Positions 50,371 through 58,900 of a stretch of 64,000 bases of DNA are shown piece by piece (position 1 is the stretch's first letter; each line of letters begins with the position of its first letter). The stretch lies in NCBI GenBank assembly GCA_034432555.1, contig DAOUBW010000014.1, forward strand, positions 198,126-262,125, written 5' to 3'. The notes below the pieces were generated by a model, which did no database searches, was not told the origin of the DNA, and worked only from the letters and a program-made list of their open reading frames with translations. The translations under genes were made by a program, and so were the position numbers. This stretch comes from CP2-2F sp034432555 (lineage in GTDB: Bacteria > Chloroflexota > Anaerolineae > Aggregatilineales > UBA2796).

Positions 50371-50463
50371 TCTAACCAGCTTTCTGCGGTACTAAAGGGA
50401 TTCGATAGCTGCGGCAACTGCCTGAATTATAGCCCTGCGCAGCGCAAGTGGGCAAGCCTCACG

Positions 50464-50826
50464 CTAACCAAGCGCCACCACAAAAGCGATGGCGTGTGTT
50501 TCCGTGTGGCTCAGGCTCACTTCCCACGCCGCGAGATGCAGATCGCGGGCAAGGGCTGCTGCCGCGCCGTGCAGCTTCAAGATCGGTCTGCCGCGTGCGT
50601 CGCACGCTATCTCCAGATCAACCCAGCGTACATCGCCAATGCCTGTGCCAAGCGCTTTGGCGGCTGCCTCTTTAGCGGCAAAGCGTGCGGCAAGGCGCTG
50701 CGGCTGTTCAGCGCAGATTTCACGTTCGCGTTCGGTAAAAAAGCGCGCATAGAAGCGCTCACCGTGCCGCGCTAAGGCGCGCCTAACGCGCTCCACCTCG
50801 ATCATATCCACGCCGATCCGCAGCAT
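50464..50826 (-). CDS. acpS: Holo-[acyl-carrier-protein] synthase
   Basis: About 120 residues. It transfers the 4'-phosphopantetheine arm of CoA to apo-ACP in fatty-acid synthesis. Seen: LRIGVDMIEVERVRRALAR with the metal Asp, and AARFAAKEAAAKALGTGIG with the metal Glu. WEVSLSHTETHAIAFVVA is the closing strand, with Ser-His-Thr. The length is typical for AcpS. An open frame continues 198 bases upstream, but the true start is ATG 50826, as the upstream part reads through the neighbouring gene. The gap to that gene is 11 bases, so they are co-transcribed. Confidence 0.94.
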   Translation of the reverse strand: MLRIGVDMIEVERVRRALARHGERFYARFFTEREREICAEQPQRLAARFAAKEAAAKALGTGIGDVRWVDLEIACDARGRPILKLHGAAAALARDLHLAAWEVSLSHTETHAIAFVVALG

Positions 50827-50837
50827 GGCGTGTGCTT

Positions 50838-51167
50838 TCAGGTGAGCAGGAAGGCTTCTTCGCGTGGTTTGGGCAGCAAATGCTCCGGGATAGGCTCGAC
50901 TCGCGCCTCGACATAGCGAAAGCGCGTTTTTTCCAAGCCGCGTTTGGTCACGGCGCGCACTTCGCGGCGCTCGACCAATGTGATGCGTAGGTTGCGCGTT
51001 GGCAGCGTGTAACGGGTGTGCCATTCGTTGCCAACTGCCACACGGAAAATATCAAGGCGGCACTTGGGATCAAGGTTGCGGATGTGCCACTTGGCACGGT
51101 TAAACCGCATTTTGGCAAGCCGCTTTGCCAGTTCGTCTATCTCATACTGCCCCATGATAATCGGCAT
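50838..51167 (-). CDS. Small conserved protein of unknown function upstream of acpS
   Basis: 109 residues, basic, no membrane segment or metal site. Parts read AKMRFNRAKWHIRNLDPKCR, then YTLPTRNLRITLVERREVRA and KTRFRYVEARVEPIPEHLLP. The alternation of charged and hydrophobic residues suggests a small beta barrel. I do not recognise a family. The start is ATG 51167 or 51155 (MGQYEI). It lies between the cpaF terminator and acpS on the same strand, 11 bases from acpS, so it is likely one operon with it. Confidence is moderate because length and frame alone support it. Confidence 0.6.
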   Translation of the reverse strand: MPIIMGQYEIDELAKRLAKMRFNRAKWHIRNLDPKCRLDIFRVAVGNEWHTRYTLPTRNLRITLVERREVRAVTKRGLEKTRFRYVEARVEPIPEHLLPKPREEAFLLT

Positions 51168-51252
51168 ATCAAGCGCTCCGTTGCTGCTGAGTGTGATTTT
51201 TCACTTCGTGCGGCATATTGTAACACGCTTTGCGCCGAAAGGAGGCATCAAA

Positions 51253-51284
51253 GAAGGGATCAGCTGAGGTGGGCTGATCCCTTC
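51253..51284 (-). terminator. Rho-independent terminator of cpaF
   Basis: GAAGGGATCAGC (51253-51264) and GCTGATCCCTTC (51273-51284) form a perfect 12-base stem with an 8-base loop. On the minus strand it begins 9 bases after the cpaF stop and is followed by TTTG. The stem is strong and the T run short. Confidence 0.75.
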
Positions 51285-51293
51285 GCCGAGAGG

Positions 51294-52751
51294 TTACCTG
51301 GCGCCGTTTGGCACGCCGCCACCAAACATTTTGCCGCTCAGCTTGAAGCCGGCTTGCTCCAGGCGCTCGCCGAATTTGGTGCGGTAGCCCGTCGGTTGCA
51401 GCGTGCCGCCGCCAACATGGCTGGGACCCGAACCTTTGTGATCGGGCGTCTTGTAGACGAACAAATCCTGCATGGTGATGCTATCGCCTTCCATGCCCTG
51501 AATCTCCGTCACTTGGATGATCTTGCGGCTGCCATCTTTCAGGCGCGCCTGCTGCACAATTAGCTGGACGGCACTGGCAATTTGGCGGCGCACCACGCCG
51601 ATTGGCAAATCCATACCTGCCATCAGCACCAACGTCTCAAGGCGTGCGATGGCATCGCGTGGCGAGTTGGCGTGGACGGTGGTCAGCGAGCCATCGTGAC
51701 CGGTGTTCATCGCCTGAAGCATGTCGAGCGCTTCGCCGCCGCGGCACTCGCCAATGACGATACGATCAGGGCGCATACGCAGGCTGCCTTTCACCAAATC
51801 ACGGATGACCAATTGCCCTGTGCCATCTTTGGAGCCGGGAATGGGCGGCGCCGTCTCAAGGCGCACCACATGCCGCTGGGTCAGTTGCAGTTCGGCGGCG
51901 TCCTCAATGGTTACGATGCGCTCATCATCAGGGATGAAAGAGGACAGCACATTGAGCAGCGTCGTTTTACCGCTGCCGGTGCCGCCTGCCACCACAATGT
52001 TCAGGCGTGCCACAATGCAGGCTTGCAGGAAATCCGCCACATCTTGGGTGAACGAGCCGAAACGGATCAGGTCTTGCACCGTCAGCACCTTGTCCGGGAA
52101 TTTGCGGATGGTCATGGTGGTGCCTTGCAAGGCAGACGGCTTGCGGATGAGATGCACACGCGACCCATCAGGCAAGCGCGCATCGGTCATCGGCTGTTCG
52201 CGGCTGAAGCTCCGCATCATGCGCCGTACAATCTTTTGGGCGATCCAATCGGCGTGATCGTCATCATCAAAGACGTATTCGGTCTCAACCAGTTTGCCCT
52301 TCTTTTCGGCAAAGATGACCTCCGGTCCGTTGACCATGATCTCGCTATAGGAACGGTCGCGCACGAGCGGATCAATAGCGCCCCAGCCCAAAATATCATC
52401 AAGGAGTGCCTCGCGCAGTTCGTCAAACTCCGGCTTGGGAAGCTGCAAATTAGCGCGCTGCAAAAAGACATTCAGCCGATCCACGATGATCTTTTGGTGT
52501 TCAGGGTTATCCCGACGCCATTCGTCCGCCTCGTTGGGTGCGGCAAGCAATTTAGGGCGAAGCTGGCGGCGCAGATCGGCAACCCGTGGCGTGGTGCGGC
52601 GCTTGGGCGGCGGAACGTAGGCATGTGTATCATCGGTCGGTTTTTCGGCGGCGGGCGCAGGTGGTGGTGCATCCAGCGGGCGCGCTTCGGCAGGTGGTCT
52701 GCGCGCTTCCTCAGCAGGTTTATTCAGGCGGCGTGATAAGGGCGATGCCAT
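51294..52751 (-). CDS. cpaF: CpaF/TadA-family secretion ATPase
   Basis: 485 residues. The N-terminal ~60 residues are Pro/Ala-rich and probably unstructured. The Tad/VirB11-type ATPase has LLDDILGWGAIDPLVRDRSY and MVNGPEVIFAEKKG. Walker A is IVVAGGTGSGKTTLLNVLSS, the Asp-box RIVTIEDAAELQLTQ and Walker B GEALDMLQAMNTGHDGSLTT with the His box follow, and ANSPRDAIARLETLVLMAG closes the core. These ATPases power type IVc pilus or Tad secretion at the membrane. No other tad genes (tadB, tadC, pilin) are present. The end of the transcript is a perfect terminator hairpin. The start is ATG 52751. Confidence 0.93.
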   Translation of the reverse strand: MASPLSRRLNKPAEEARRPPAEARPLDAPPPAPAAEKPTDDTHAYVPPPKRRTTPRVADLRRQLRPKLLAAPNEADEWRRDNPEHQKIIVDRLNVFLQRANLQLPKPEFDELREALLDDILGWGAIDPLVRDRSYSEIMVNGPEVIFAEKKGKLVETEYVFDDDDHADWIAQKIVRRMMRSFSREQPMTDARLPDGSRVHLIRKPSALQGTTMTIRKFPDKVLTVQDLIRFGSFTQDVADFLQACIVARLNIVVAGGTGSGKTTLLNVLSSFIPDDERIVTIEDAAELQLTQRHVVRLETAPPIPGSKDGTGQLVIRDLVKGSLRMRPDRIVIGECRGGEALDMLQAMNTGHDGSLTTVHANSPRDAIARLETLVLMAGMDLPIGVVRRQIASAVQLIVQQARLKDGSRKIIQVTEIQGMEGDSITMQDLFVYKTPDHKGSGPSHVGGGTLQPTGYRTKFGERLEQAGFKLSGKMFGGGVPNGAR

Positions 52752-52949
52752 GGTGGTGTACCTCTCGTTACTTCAATGGATTGGGCAGAGAAATTGACGT
52801 TAAAAGACCATCAAGTGATGCATAATACGATTTAACGTCGGGCTGATGTCTTCATCTTAGCACAAGGTACATTCCAGCGTATGGGTTACGCGGCAGATCG
52901 TTACGAAACTGCGAAAGCCACCACCACAGGGGATTCTGTGATAACTCTG

Positions 52950-54356
52950 TTAGCTTTTCGCCTCACGCGGCAGAGCAACGGCAAGCGCTTCGGCAAGGTT
53001 GCGGGCAGGGATTGCCTGAATGCCCGGCGGGGTTGGATCGCTGCGGCGCAGGGTCTTTGGCACAATGCAGCGCTTAAAGCCGAGTTTGGCAGCCTCGCGC
53101 AGGCGTGCCGTAAGCTGACTGACGGCGCGTAACTCGCCACTCAAGCCCACTTCACCGATCAGCGCCAGATCGGCTGCCAGTGGTTTATCCCACACGCTGG
53201 AGGCGATGGCAGCCGCTACGGCGAGATCGGCGGCTGGCTCATCAACGGTCAGCCCGCCCACCACATTCACGAAAAGATCCTGCTCCGCCAGCCGCAAGCC
53301 AACTCGCCGTACTAGGACAGCCGTCAGCAGTTGCAGGCGGTTAAAATCAATGCCGTTGGCAGTGCGGCGCGGATTCGGGTAGACGGTTGGGCTGGCGAGT
53401 GCCTGCACTTCCACCAAGAGTGGGCGCGTGCCTTCCATCGTCACCACAATGGCAGAGCCGGCGGCATTCACCACGCGCTCAGCCAAAAATGCCTCTGAGG
53501 GATTGTTGACCTCGACCATGCCTTTATCGCGCATTTCAAAGACGCCAACCTCACTGGTTGCGCCGAAGCGATTTTTGACGCTGCGGAGCAGACGGTAGGC
53601 TTGAAAAGCATCGCCTTCAAGGTAGAGGACAGTATCCACAATATGTTCCAAGACACGCGGACCGGCAATCGTGCCTTCTTTGGTGACGTGACCGACCAAA
53701 AAGACGCTGATGCCCGTCGTTTTTGCCAGCAGTTGCAGGCGTGCCGTGCATTCACGCACCTGCGTTACTGTGCCAGCGCTAGACGGCTTATCGTCGCTGT
53801 ACATGGTCTGGATCGAGTCCACGATCAGCACTTGCGGCTGCACACTCTGCACATGCTCAAGGATGGTCTCTAGGTTGGTCTCGGTGACGAGGAAAAGGTC
53901 TTCCGCCTCCAAGTCCAGCCGTTCGGCGCGCATCTTGATCTGGCGTGCGCTTTCCTCACCGCTGGCATACAGAACGCGCCCTATGGTCTGCGCCATGACC
54001 GCCGCGATCTGGGTAAGTAAGGTGCTTTTGCCAATGCCCGGATCACCGCTGACCAGCGTAATGCTGCCCGGCACCAAGCCGCCGCCCAACACGCGGGAAA
54101 ATTCTTCGACAGGCACGGGCAGGCGTTCTTCGCCGCCGCTTGGCACCTCACGCAAGCGCTGCGGCTCGGTGCGGAGCGCGTTAGCGATGCTGCTTGCCGC
54201 TGCATTGGCAACTTTGCGCGCTGCGGGCTTTGTCTCAGGCTGCTCGATGACTTCGCGGAGGCTATCCCATGTTTTGCAGTTCGGGCAGCGCCCATAGGCT
54301 TGGGTATAGCGCCTGCCGCACGAATCGCAGACGTAAGCCACAGTTGGTTTTGCCAC
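52950..54356 (-). CDS. radA: DNA repair protein RadA
   Basis: 468 residues, RadA/Sms. It has a zinc ribbon at the N-terminus (YVCDSCGRRY, GRCPNCKTW). The RecA-like ATPase has Walker A SGDPGIGKSTLLTQIAAVM and the family motif SVKNRFGATSEVGVFEM, which carries KNRFG. The C-terminal Lon-protease-like domain (LASPTVYPNPRRTANGIDFN, ADLALIGEVGLSGELRAVSQ) has lost protease residues as usual for RadA. It acts with RecA in branch migration. The GTG start at 54356 precedes AKPTVAYVCDSCG. The response-regulator gene's stop lies 7 bases upstream of this start. Confidence 0.95.
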   Translation of the reverse strand: MAKPTVAYVCDSCGRRYTQAYGRCPNCKTWDSLREVIEQPETKPAARKVANAAASSIANALRTEPQRLREVPSGGEERLPVPVEEFSRVLGGGLVPGSITLVSGDPGIGKSTLLTQIAAVMAQTIGRVLYASGEESARQIKMRAERLDLEAEDLFLVTETNLETILEHVQSVQPQVLIVDSIQTMYSDDKPSSAGTVTQVRECTARLQLLAKTTGISVFLVGHVTKEGTIAGPRVLEHIVDTVLYLEGDAFQAYRLLRSVKNRFGATSEVGVFEMRDKGMVEVNNPSEAFLAERVVNAAGSAIVVTMEGTRPLLVEVQALASPTVYPNPRRTANGIDFNRLQLLTAVLVRRVGLRLAEQDLFVNVVGGLTVDEPAADLAVAAAIASSVWDKPLAADLALIGEVGLSGELRAVSQLTARLREAAKLGFKRCIVPKTLRRSDPTPPGIQAIPARNLAEALAVALPREAKS

Positions 54357-54363
54357 AGCTTGC

Positions 54364-54750
54364 CTACTTTGCCTGCCGTGCAGCCAGCAAACGGTTAAGC
54401 TCGGCGATGAGTTCGGGGAATTTGATGGGCTTGGTAAAATACGCGCTCGTGCCTGCTTCTAGGGCGCGGTGGCGCATCTCAGGGCTGCCATGCGCCGTGA
54501 TCATGATGACGGGCAAATCGGCATAGGCGGCTAACTTGGGCAGCGTCCGCAGTTGGCGGCAGACCTCAATCCCACTCAAATCGGGCAGTTGTAGATCAAG
54601 CAGCACCGCATCAGGGTTTTCCAGTTGGATCATTAAGAGCGCATCTTCACCATTCAGCACTGCTACCGTGTCATAGCCGCTGATTTTGAGGAATGTCTCT
54701 AACATTTCGACGGTCAGTGGCTCATCATCCACAACGAGCAGCTTGGGCAT
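54364..54750 (-). CDS. Single-domain response regulator
   Basis: About 128 residues, one CheY-like receiver. PKLLVVDDEPLTVEMLETFL has the acidic pocket, NPDAVLLDLQLPDLSGIEV the phospho-acceptor Asp, VIMITAHGSPEM the switch Thr and TSAYFTKPIKFPELI the Lys-Pro switch. No output domain. The frame is open another 84 bases upstream, but ATG 54750 starts the receiver fold directly. It lies 7 bases upstream of radA and could be co-transcribed with it. It is a second stand-alone receiver in the window (see 43039). Confidence 0.93.
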   Translation of the reverse strand: MPKLLVVDDEPLTVEMLETFLKISGYDTVAVLNGEDALLMIQLENPDAVLLDLQLPDLSGIEVCRQLRTLPKLAAYADLPVIMITAHGSPEMRHRALEAGTSAYFTKPIKFPELIAELNRLLAARQAK

Positions 54751-54882
54751 GTGTGTTGAGTGCCTTTCCAACAGAGCAGATAGATTTACAGGACATAGGA
54801 TAACTATAGCACACTCTAGACAGGGTAAACGCACCTTAAATTTCGAGGCGGGAAGAGATGATGCAGCCTAGAACAGGCAAAA

Positions 54883-54904
54883 CAGGCGCGGTGTGCCGCG
54901 CCTG
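54883..54904 (-). terminator. Rho-independent terminator of murD
   Basis: CAGGCGCGG (54883-54891) and CCGCGCCTG (54896-54904) form a perfect 9-base, GC-rich stem with a TGTG loop. On the minus strand it lies 20 bases after the murD stop and is followed by TTTTGCCTG. It separates murD from the response-regulator gene. Confidence 0.85.
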
Positions 54905-54924
54905 CTGATAGACATAAAAAGGCG

Positions 54925-56343
54925 CTAACGCCGCGATCCGCGCTCCTCAAGGGCAGAGACCAACATGCGGAAATGCTCGCCGCGCTCCTCAAAATCCGCG
55001 TAGGCATCGTAGCTGGTGCAGCCGGGGCTGAGCATCACAACGTCGCCGTTCTCGGCAAGTTCTGCCGCATGTTTCACGGCAACATCCAGCGTAGCGCGAT
55101 GTTCGACCGTCTCTAGGGTGCTGTTCAGCGTTTGCGATTGCTTGACCATCGCGGCGATTTGTTCGCCAAATTCGCCAAAGGTGATCAGGTGCTTCACGCG
55201 CTGTGTCACAAGTGCCACCAGTTCATCCCAAGGCAGCTTTTTATCACGCCCGCCTGCCAGCAAGATGATTGGCTCGTTAAAGCTCCGCAAAGCAGCCACC
55301 ACACGCTCTGGCGCGGTAGCAATGCTATCATTGATGTAGGTGACGCCGCCCACAACGCGCACCACTTCCAAGCGGTGCGGCACGCCGTTGAAGGTCTTGA
55401 TTACCTCACGCATTGCCTCGACAGGCACACCCGCCACGCCCGCTACCGCACAGGCAGCCAGCACATTCTGCAAGTTGTGATCGCCACGCAGCTTAATATC
55501 TTCACGGTTGCAGATGATCTTCGCGCCACCTTCCGGTGCGCTGATGCCCGTCACCATCAGGCGGCTGCCCGCCACAAAGGCACCGTCACTGACCATCTCG
55601 CGGGTGCTGAAGAAGGCAGCCCGTCCCGTCGCACGCTCCGCAAGGCTGAAGCTGCCAGCATCATCTAGATTGAAGATGGCAACATCGTTCGATTGCTGGT
55701 GCAGGAAGATATGCGCCTTCGCCTCCAGATATGCCTCCATTGTGCCGTGCCGATCAAGGTGGTTCGGTGTGATGTTGGTGATGGCGGCAATATGCGGGCT
55801 GCGTGTCATCAATTCCAACTGAAAGCTGGAGAGTTCCATCACCACCTTATGATCGGGCATCACATCCGAGAGTTTATCCAGCAGCACGTCGCCAATATTG
55901 CCGCCGACAAGGGTTGGCAAATTGGCGGCTTTGCACATTTCACCAACAAGGGTAGTGGTCGTTGTTTTGCCGGCGCTGCCCGTGATGCCGATGACGGGTG
56001 CTGTGCAGCGTTCAAGGAAAAGCTGGGCGTCGTTGCTCAGCGGAATGCCACGTCGGCGTGCTTCCACACAGACGGGCAACTTCGGGTCCACACCGCCGCT
56101 TAGGAACAGCACATCTGCTTCATCCAGCAAGCCTAACGGATGTCCGCCCAGCGCGTAATCAATCGGCATGTCAATAAAATCCAGCACAGCTTCTGCCAAC
56201 GCACCGAAATCACGCTTATCCGAGACGATCACCCTAGCGCCAACGCTTGGCAGCCAGCGCGCTAACGCCTGCCCTTGCCGTGCAAAGCCAAGAATAACGG
56301 CAGTTTTGCCGAACAGTGGGTCGCTCAAGTCAGGAGTGGTCAT
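54925..56343 (-). CDS. murD: UDP-N-acetylmuramoylalanine-D-glutamate ligase
   Basis: 472 residues; adds D-Glu to UDP-MurNAc-L-Ala in peptidoglycan precursor synthesis. The N-terminal domain is a dinucleotide-like fold (AVILGFARQGQALARWL). The ATP loop is VIGITGSAGKTTTTTLVGEM. AITNITPNHLDRHGTMEAYL contains the Mur-ligase His/Asp region, RGDHNLQNVLAACAVAGVAG the next block, and NDSIATAPERVVAAL the C-terminal domain segment. The length is normal. Start ATG 56343. It is transcribed alone on the minus strand and ends at a strong terminator. Confidence 0.96.
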   Translation of the reverse strand: MTTPDLSDPLFGKTAVILGFARQGQALARWLPSVGARVIVSDKRDFGALAEAVLDFIDMPIDYALGGHPLGLLDEADVLFLSGGVDPKLPVCVEARRRGIPLSNDAQLFLERCTAPVIGITGSAGKTTTTTLVGEMCKAANLPTLVGGNIGDVLLDKLSDVMPDHKVVMELSSFQLELMTRSPHIAAITNITPNHLDRHGTMEAYLEAKAHIFLHQQSNDVAIFNLDDAGSFSLAERATGRAAFFSTREMVSDGAFVAGSRLMVTGISAPEGGAKIICNREDIKLRGDHNLQNVLAACAVAGVAGVPVEAMREVIKTFNGVPHRLEVVRVVGGVTYINDSIATAPERVVAALRSFNEPIILLAGGRDKKLPWDELVALVTQRVKHLITFGEFGEQIAAMVKQSQTLNSTLETVEHRATLDVAVKHAAELAENGDVVMLSPGCTSYDAYADFEERGEHFRMLVSALEERGSRR

Positions 56344-56513
56344 AGGTTGGCAAGCTCTTTCTACTCACTACATCTGTACATGCACGCTCAATACTATTGT
56401 ACAATAGGCAGGATGCTGTACACAAGACACGGAAATTGGGGGTGCGGAGTTTCCCCATTCTGCGCTTTTTCGGATACACTGTCTTGGACACGGCGTTAGG
56501 CAAGGGAGTTCAG

Positions 56514-57308
56514 GTGCAGCGGATCGAGCCGCCCGGCGGCGCAGTCTATTATCAGTTTGAGGCATGGGCTAATCACAGCCTGCTGCGGCACGGCGTGTTT
56601 ACACGGCTCGGCGGCAGCAGCGCGCCACCGTTTGATGCCCTGAATGTGGGCGGCACGGTGGGCGATTCGCTTGAGCATGTGCGCGCCAACCTCAACCAAA
56701 TTTACGAAACGCTGGGTGTGGATGGCAGCCGCGCTTGCACGGTCTGGCAAGTTCACAGCGCCGATAGTATCCTAGTCAGCAGCCGTCCGCAGGGCAGGCA
56801 GTGGTTAGCGCGTGCCGATGGTATGGTGACAGATCGGCGTGGCGTGCCGCTGACCATGCGCTTTGCCGATTGCACACCGATTTTGCTATATGATCCTAAG
56901 CATCAGGCAATCGGGATCGCGCACGCTGGCTGGCGTGGCACAGTGAGCGGGGTCGCCCTCAGTGCCTTGCGCGCCATGCAAACAGCCTATGGCACGCAGC
57001 CTGCTGATGTACAGGCAGCCATCGGACCGAGTATTAGTGTAGATCGCTATCAGGTCGGTGAAGAAGTCGTGCAGGCTGCCGCGCAAGCCTTCGGCAGCAC
57101 AGAGGGCATCATCCGCCGTGCCGAAGATGGCAGCGCCTATTTTGACCTGTGGGAGGCAAATCGGCAGGCATTGGCGCGGGCAGGTGTCCGCCACGTTGAG
57201 ATTAGCGGCATCTGCACAGCAACGCGCACCGATGAGTTTTACTCGCACCGTGCCGAACGCGGCAAGACGGGTCGCTTTGCCGCCGTTTTCATGTTGGGTG
57301 AAGGATGA
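56514..57308 (+). CDS. pgeF: Laccase-domain purine nucleoside phosphorylase-type protein
   Basis: About 264 residues, YfiH/COG1496 family. The family blocks are RHGVFTRLGGSSAPPFDALN, TVWQVHSADSIL with a metal-binding His, RFADCTPILLYDPKHQAIGI with the catalytic Cys, and IAHAGWRGTVSGVAL with the second His. These proteins bind copper or zinc and are reported as purine nucleoside phosphorylases or as peptidoglycan-editing enzymes (PgeF). The start is GTG 56514, which follows AAGGGAG by 5 bases; the open frame upstream is not protein-like. Its last four bases overlap the next gene. Confidence 0.9.
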   Translation: MQRIEPPGGAVYYQFEAWANHSLLRHGVFTRLGGSSAPPFDALNVGGTVGDSLEHVRANLNQIYETLGVDGSRACTVWQVHSADSILVSSRPQGRQWLARADGMVTDRRGVPLTMRFADCTPILLYDPKHQAIGIAHAGWRGTVSGVALSALRAMQTAYGTQPADVQAAIGPSISVDRYQVGEEVVQAAAQAFGSTEGIIRRAEDGSAYFDLWEANRQALARAGVRHVEISGICTATRTDEFYSHRAERGKTGRFAAVFMLGEG

Positions 57309-58033
57309 TGAGCGCACTTGCCGAACGTTTAGAAGCGGTTCGCCTTGAGATCGCCGCTGCTTGCCAGCGCGCCAGCCGCGCAACAGACTCGGTGACCTTG
57401 ATCGCGGTTAGCAAAACGCACCCAAGCAGCCTTATCCAAGAGGCAATCAGCTACGGACAGCTGGATTTCGGCGAGAACCGCGTTGAGGAAGCGCTCCGCA
57501 AGATTGGCGAGATCGGCGGCGCCGCCACCTGGCACATGATCGGGCATGTGCAAAGCCGTAAAGCAAAAGATGTCATCGCGCTCTTTGACTATGTTCACTC
57601 GCTGGATAGTGCGCGGCTGGCGGAGCGCTATGCGCGTTTGCTTGCCGAAGGCGTGCGCGACTCGCGCCCGTTCCGCACCCTCATTGAGGTTAACATCTCA
57701 GGCGAGCTGACCAAGAGCGGCGTTCAGGCTGCCAACTGGCAAGCAAACCGCGCCGTGCGCGAAACGCTGTGGGCAGAGGTGCGCCACATGATCGGGCTGC
57801 CGCGTGTGGAAGTGGAAGGGCTGATGACCATTGCGCCGATTGTGAGCCACCCTGAGCAGGCGCGCCCGTATTTTGCCAGCTTGCGCGCCCTGCGCGACGC
57901 CCTTGCCGAAGATTTTCCGCAGGCAACTTGGCAGTGCCTGAGCATGGGCATGACAGATGACTATCCGATTGCCATTGAAGAAGGCGCAACACACATTCGC
58001 GTTGGGCGCGCCATTTTTGGCGAACGCAGCTAA
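57305..58033 (+). CDS. yggS: YggS/PLPBP-family pyridoxal-phosphate homeostasis protein
   Basis: 242 residues, one TIM barrel of the alanine-racemase type. VTLIAVSKTHPSSLIQEAIS holds the PLP Lys, GQLDFGENRVEEALRKIGEI the conserved N-terminal helix, and TWHMIGHVQSRKAKDVIALF the phosphate-binding strand. LSMGMTDDYPIAIEEGATHI and RVGRAIFGER close the fold. It keeps PLP levels in balance and has no known catalytic role. ATG 57305 overlaps the pgeF stop (ATGATGA). It lies in a run often seen beside division genes. Confidence 0.94.
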   Translation: MMSALAERLEAVRLEIAAACQRASRATDSVTLIAVSKTHPSSLIQEAISYGQLDFGENRVEEALRKIGEIGGAATWHMIGHVQSRKAKDVIALFDYVHSLDSARLAERYARLLAEGVRDSRPFRTLIEVNISGELTKSGVQAANWQANRAVRETLWAEVRHMIGLPRVEVEGLMTIAPIVSHPEQARPYFASLRALRDALAEDFPQATWQCLSMGMTDDYPIAIEEGATHIRVGRAIFGERS

Positions 58034-58141
58034 CGGCTGCGACTAGGCAGCCCGTTGTGCGTATACGCTAAGAAGCATCAAGCTAACCTGAATTCAACTG
58101 TGGTGCGGGAAACTGCGCCACTTCAAGGAGTGTTCTAAACA

Positions 58142-58405
58142 ATGTTGCTGATCGAACTGGTACGGTTCACCTTCCTTATCTTTCAGATGCTCATCTTAGC
58201 ACGCATTTTGATGAGCTGGCTCAACCCTGATCCCAACAATGCCTTGGTCAGCATTGTGCATCAACTGACTGAACCGATCCTAGCGCCTATTCGCCGTCTG
58301 CTGCCGCCCAGTGGCATGTTTGATTTCAGTCCGTTAGTGGCAATGATCGGCTCAATCGTGCTGGAGGCGTTGCTCATTCAACTTATCATCAGCCTGCTGC
58401 GCTAG
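58142..58405 (+). CDS. YggT-family membrane protein
   Basis: 87 residues with two membrane helices joined by a short loop: LVRFTFLIFQMLILARILMS, the family motif SWLNPDPNNALVSIVHQLTE and PILAPIRRLLPPSGMFDFSP, then VAMIGSIVLEALLIQLIISLL. YggT proteins are linked to cell division and osmotic shock, with no settled activity. ATG 58142 has AAGGAG 12 bases upstream. The order yggS-yggT-DUF167 is a known gene run. Confidence 0.93.
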   Translation: MLLIELVRFTFLIFQMLILARILMSWLNPDPNNALVSIVHQLTEPILAPIRRLLPPSGMFDFSPLVAMIGSIVLEALLIQLIISLLR

Positions 58406-58510
58406 AAGGCAGCCCGTTCAAAGTGTGCGGGCAGTCGCTGCTTTTCGCTAGTTGCTACACGGCTTTTTTAAGCTATCATTAGAGCATGAGCCACAGATAA
58501 GGAGTCGGGC

Positions 58511-58849
58511 ATGAACCGCAAGCTAGAGGATTTTAACATCACGGATCGTCGGCATGGCGCAGCGTTTGCCGTGCGAATTGTGACCCGCGCCCCACGCGAT
58601 GAGGTGGTTGGTGTGCAAGAAGGCGGCAGCGTCAAAATCCGCCTAACTGCCTCGCCATCGGAAGGGCAAGCCAATATCGCCTTGATCAAGTTCCTCTCTG
58701 CGCGCTTGGGTGTGCCGGAAAGCGCCGTCGAGATCGTTGCTGGGCAAGATCGGCGCGATAAAATGATCTCGGTGGAAGGCATCAGCGTTGAGGATGTGGA
58801 AGAACGCCTAAAGCCCGACGAAGGCGCGGTGGACGACGACTCCGAGTAG
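58511..58849 (+). CDS. DUF167 (YggU) family protein
   Basis: 112 residues. The core is VRIVTRAPRDEVVGVQEGGS, VKIRLTASPSEGQANIALIK, FLSARLGVPESAVEIVAGQD and RDKMISVEGIS, the usual alpha/beta fold of YggU-like proteins, plus an acidic C-terminal tail (DEGAVDDDSE). Function unknown. Start ATG 58511 with AAGGAG 10 bases upstream. It is the last gene of the run and converges on an OmpR-type gene across a strong hairpin. Confidence 0.93.
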   Translation: MNRKLEDFNITDRRHGAAFAVRIVTRAPRDEVVGVQEGGSVKIRLTASPSEGQANIALIKFLSARLGVPESAVEIVAGQDRRDKMISVEGISVEDVEERLKPDEGAVDDDSE

Positions 58850-58857
58850 GTGAACGG

Positions 58858-58887
58858 CAGACGCACAGCCGATCCCCTGTGCGTCTG
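58858..58887. terminator. Bidirectional terminator between DUF167 and OmpR-type gene
   Basis: CAGACGCACAG (58858-58868) and CTGTGCGTCTG (58877-58887) form a perfect 11-base stem with an 8-base loop. It sits between two converging stop codons. T runs are short, but the stem is the strongest in this part of the window. Confidence 0.75.
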
Positions 58888-58900
58888 TGTGACGTGGCGG

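Noticed and set aside
51582..52736. Open frame of ~385 codons on the plus strand opposite cpaF
   Set aside because: His/Arg-rich, no recognisable fold, no ribosome site; the cpaF motifs on the minus strand are clear.
58040..58420. The 11-base string AGGCAGCCCGTT-like repeated near 58045 and 58407
   Set aside because: Too short to tell from chance and no structure around it.
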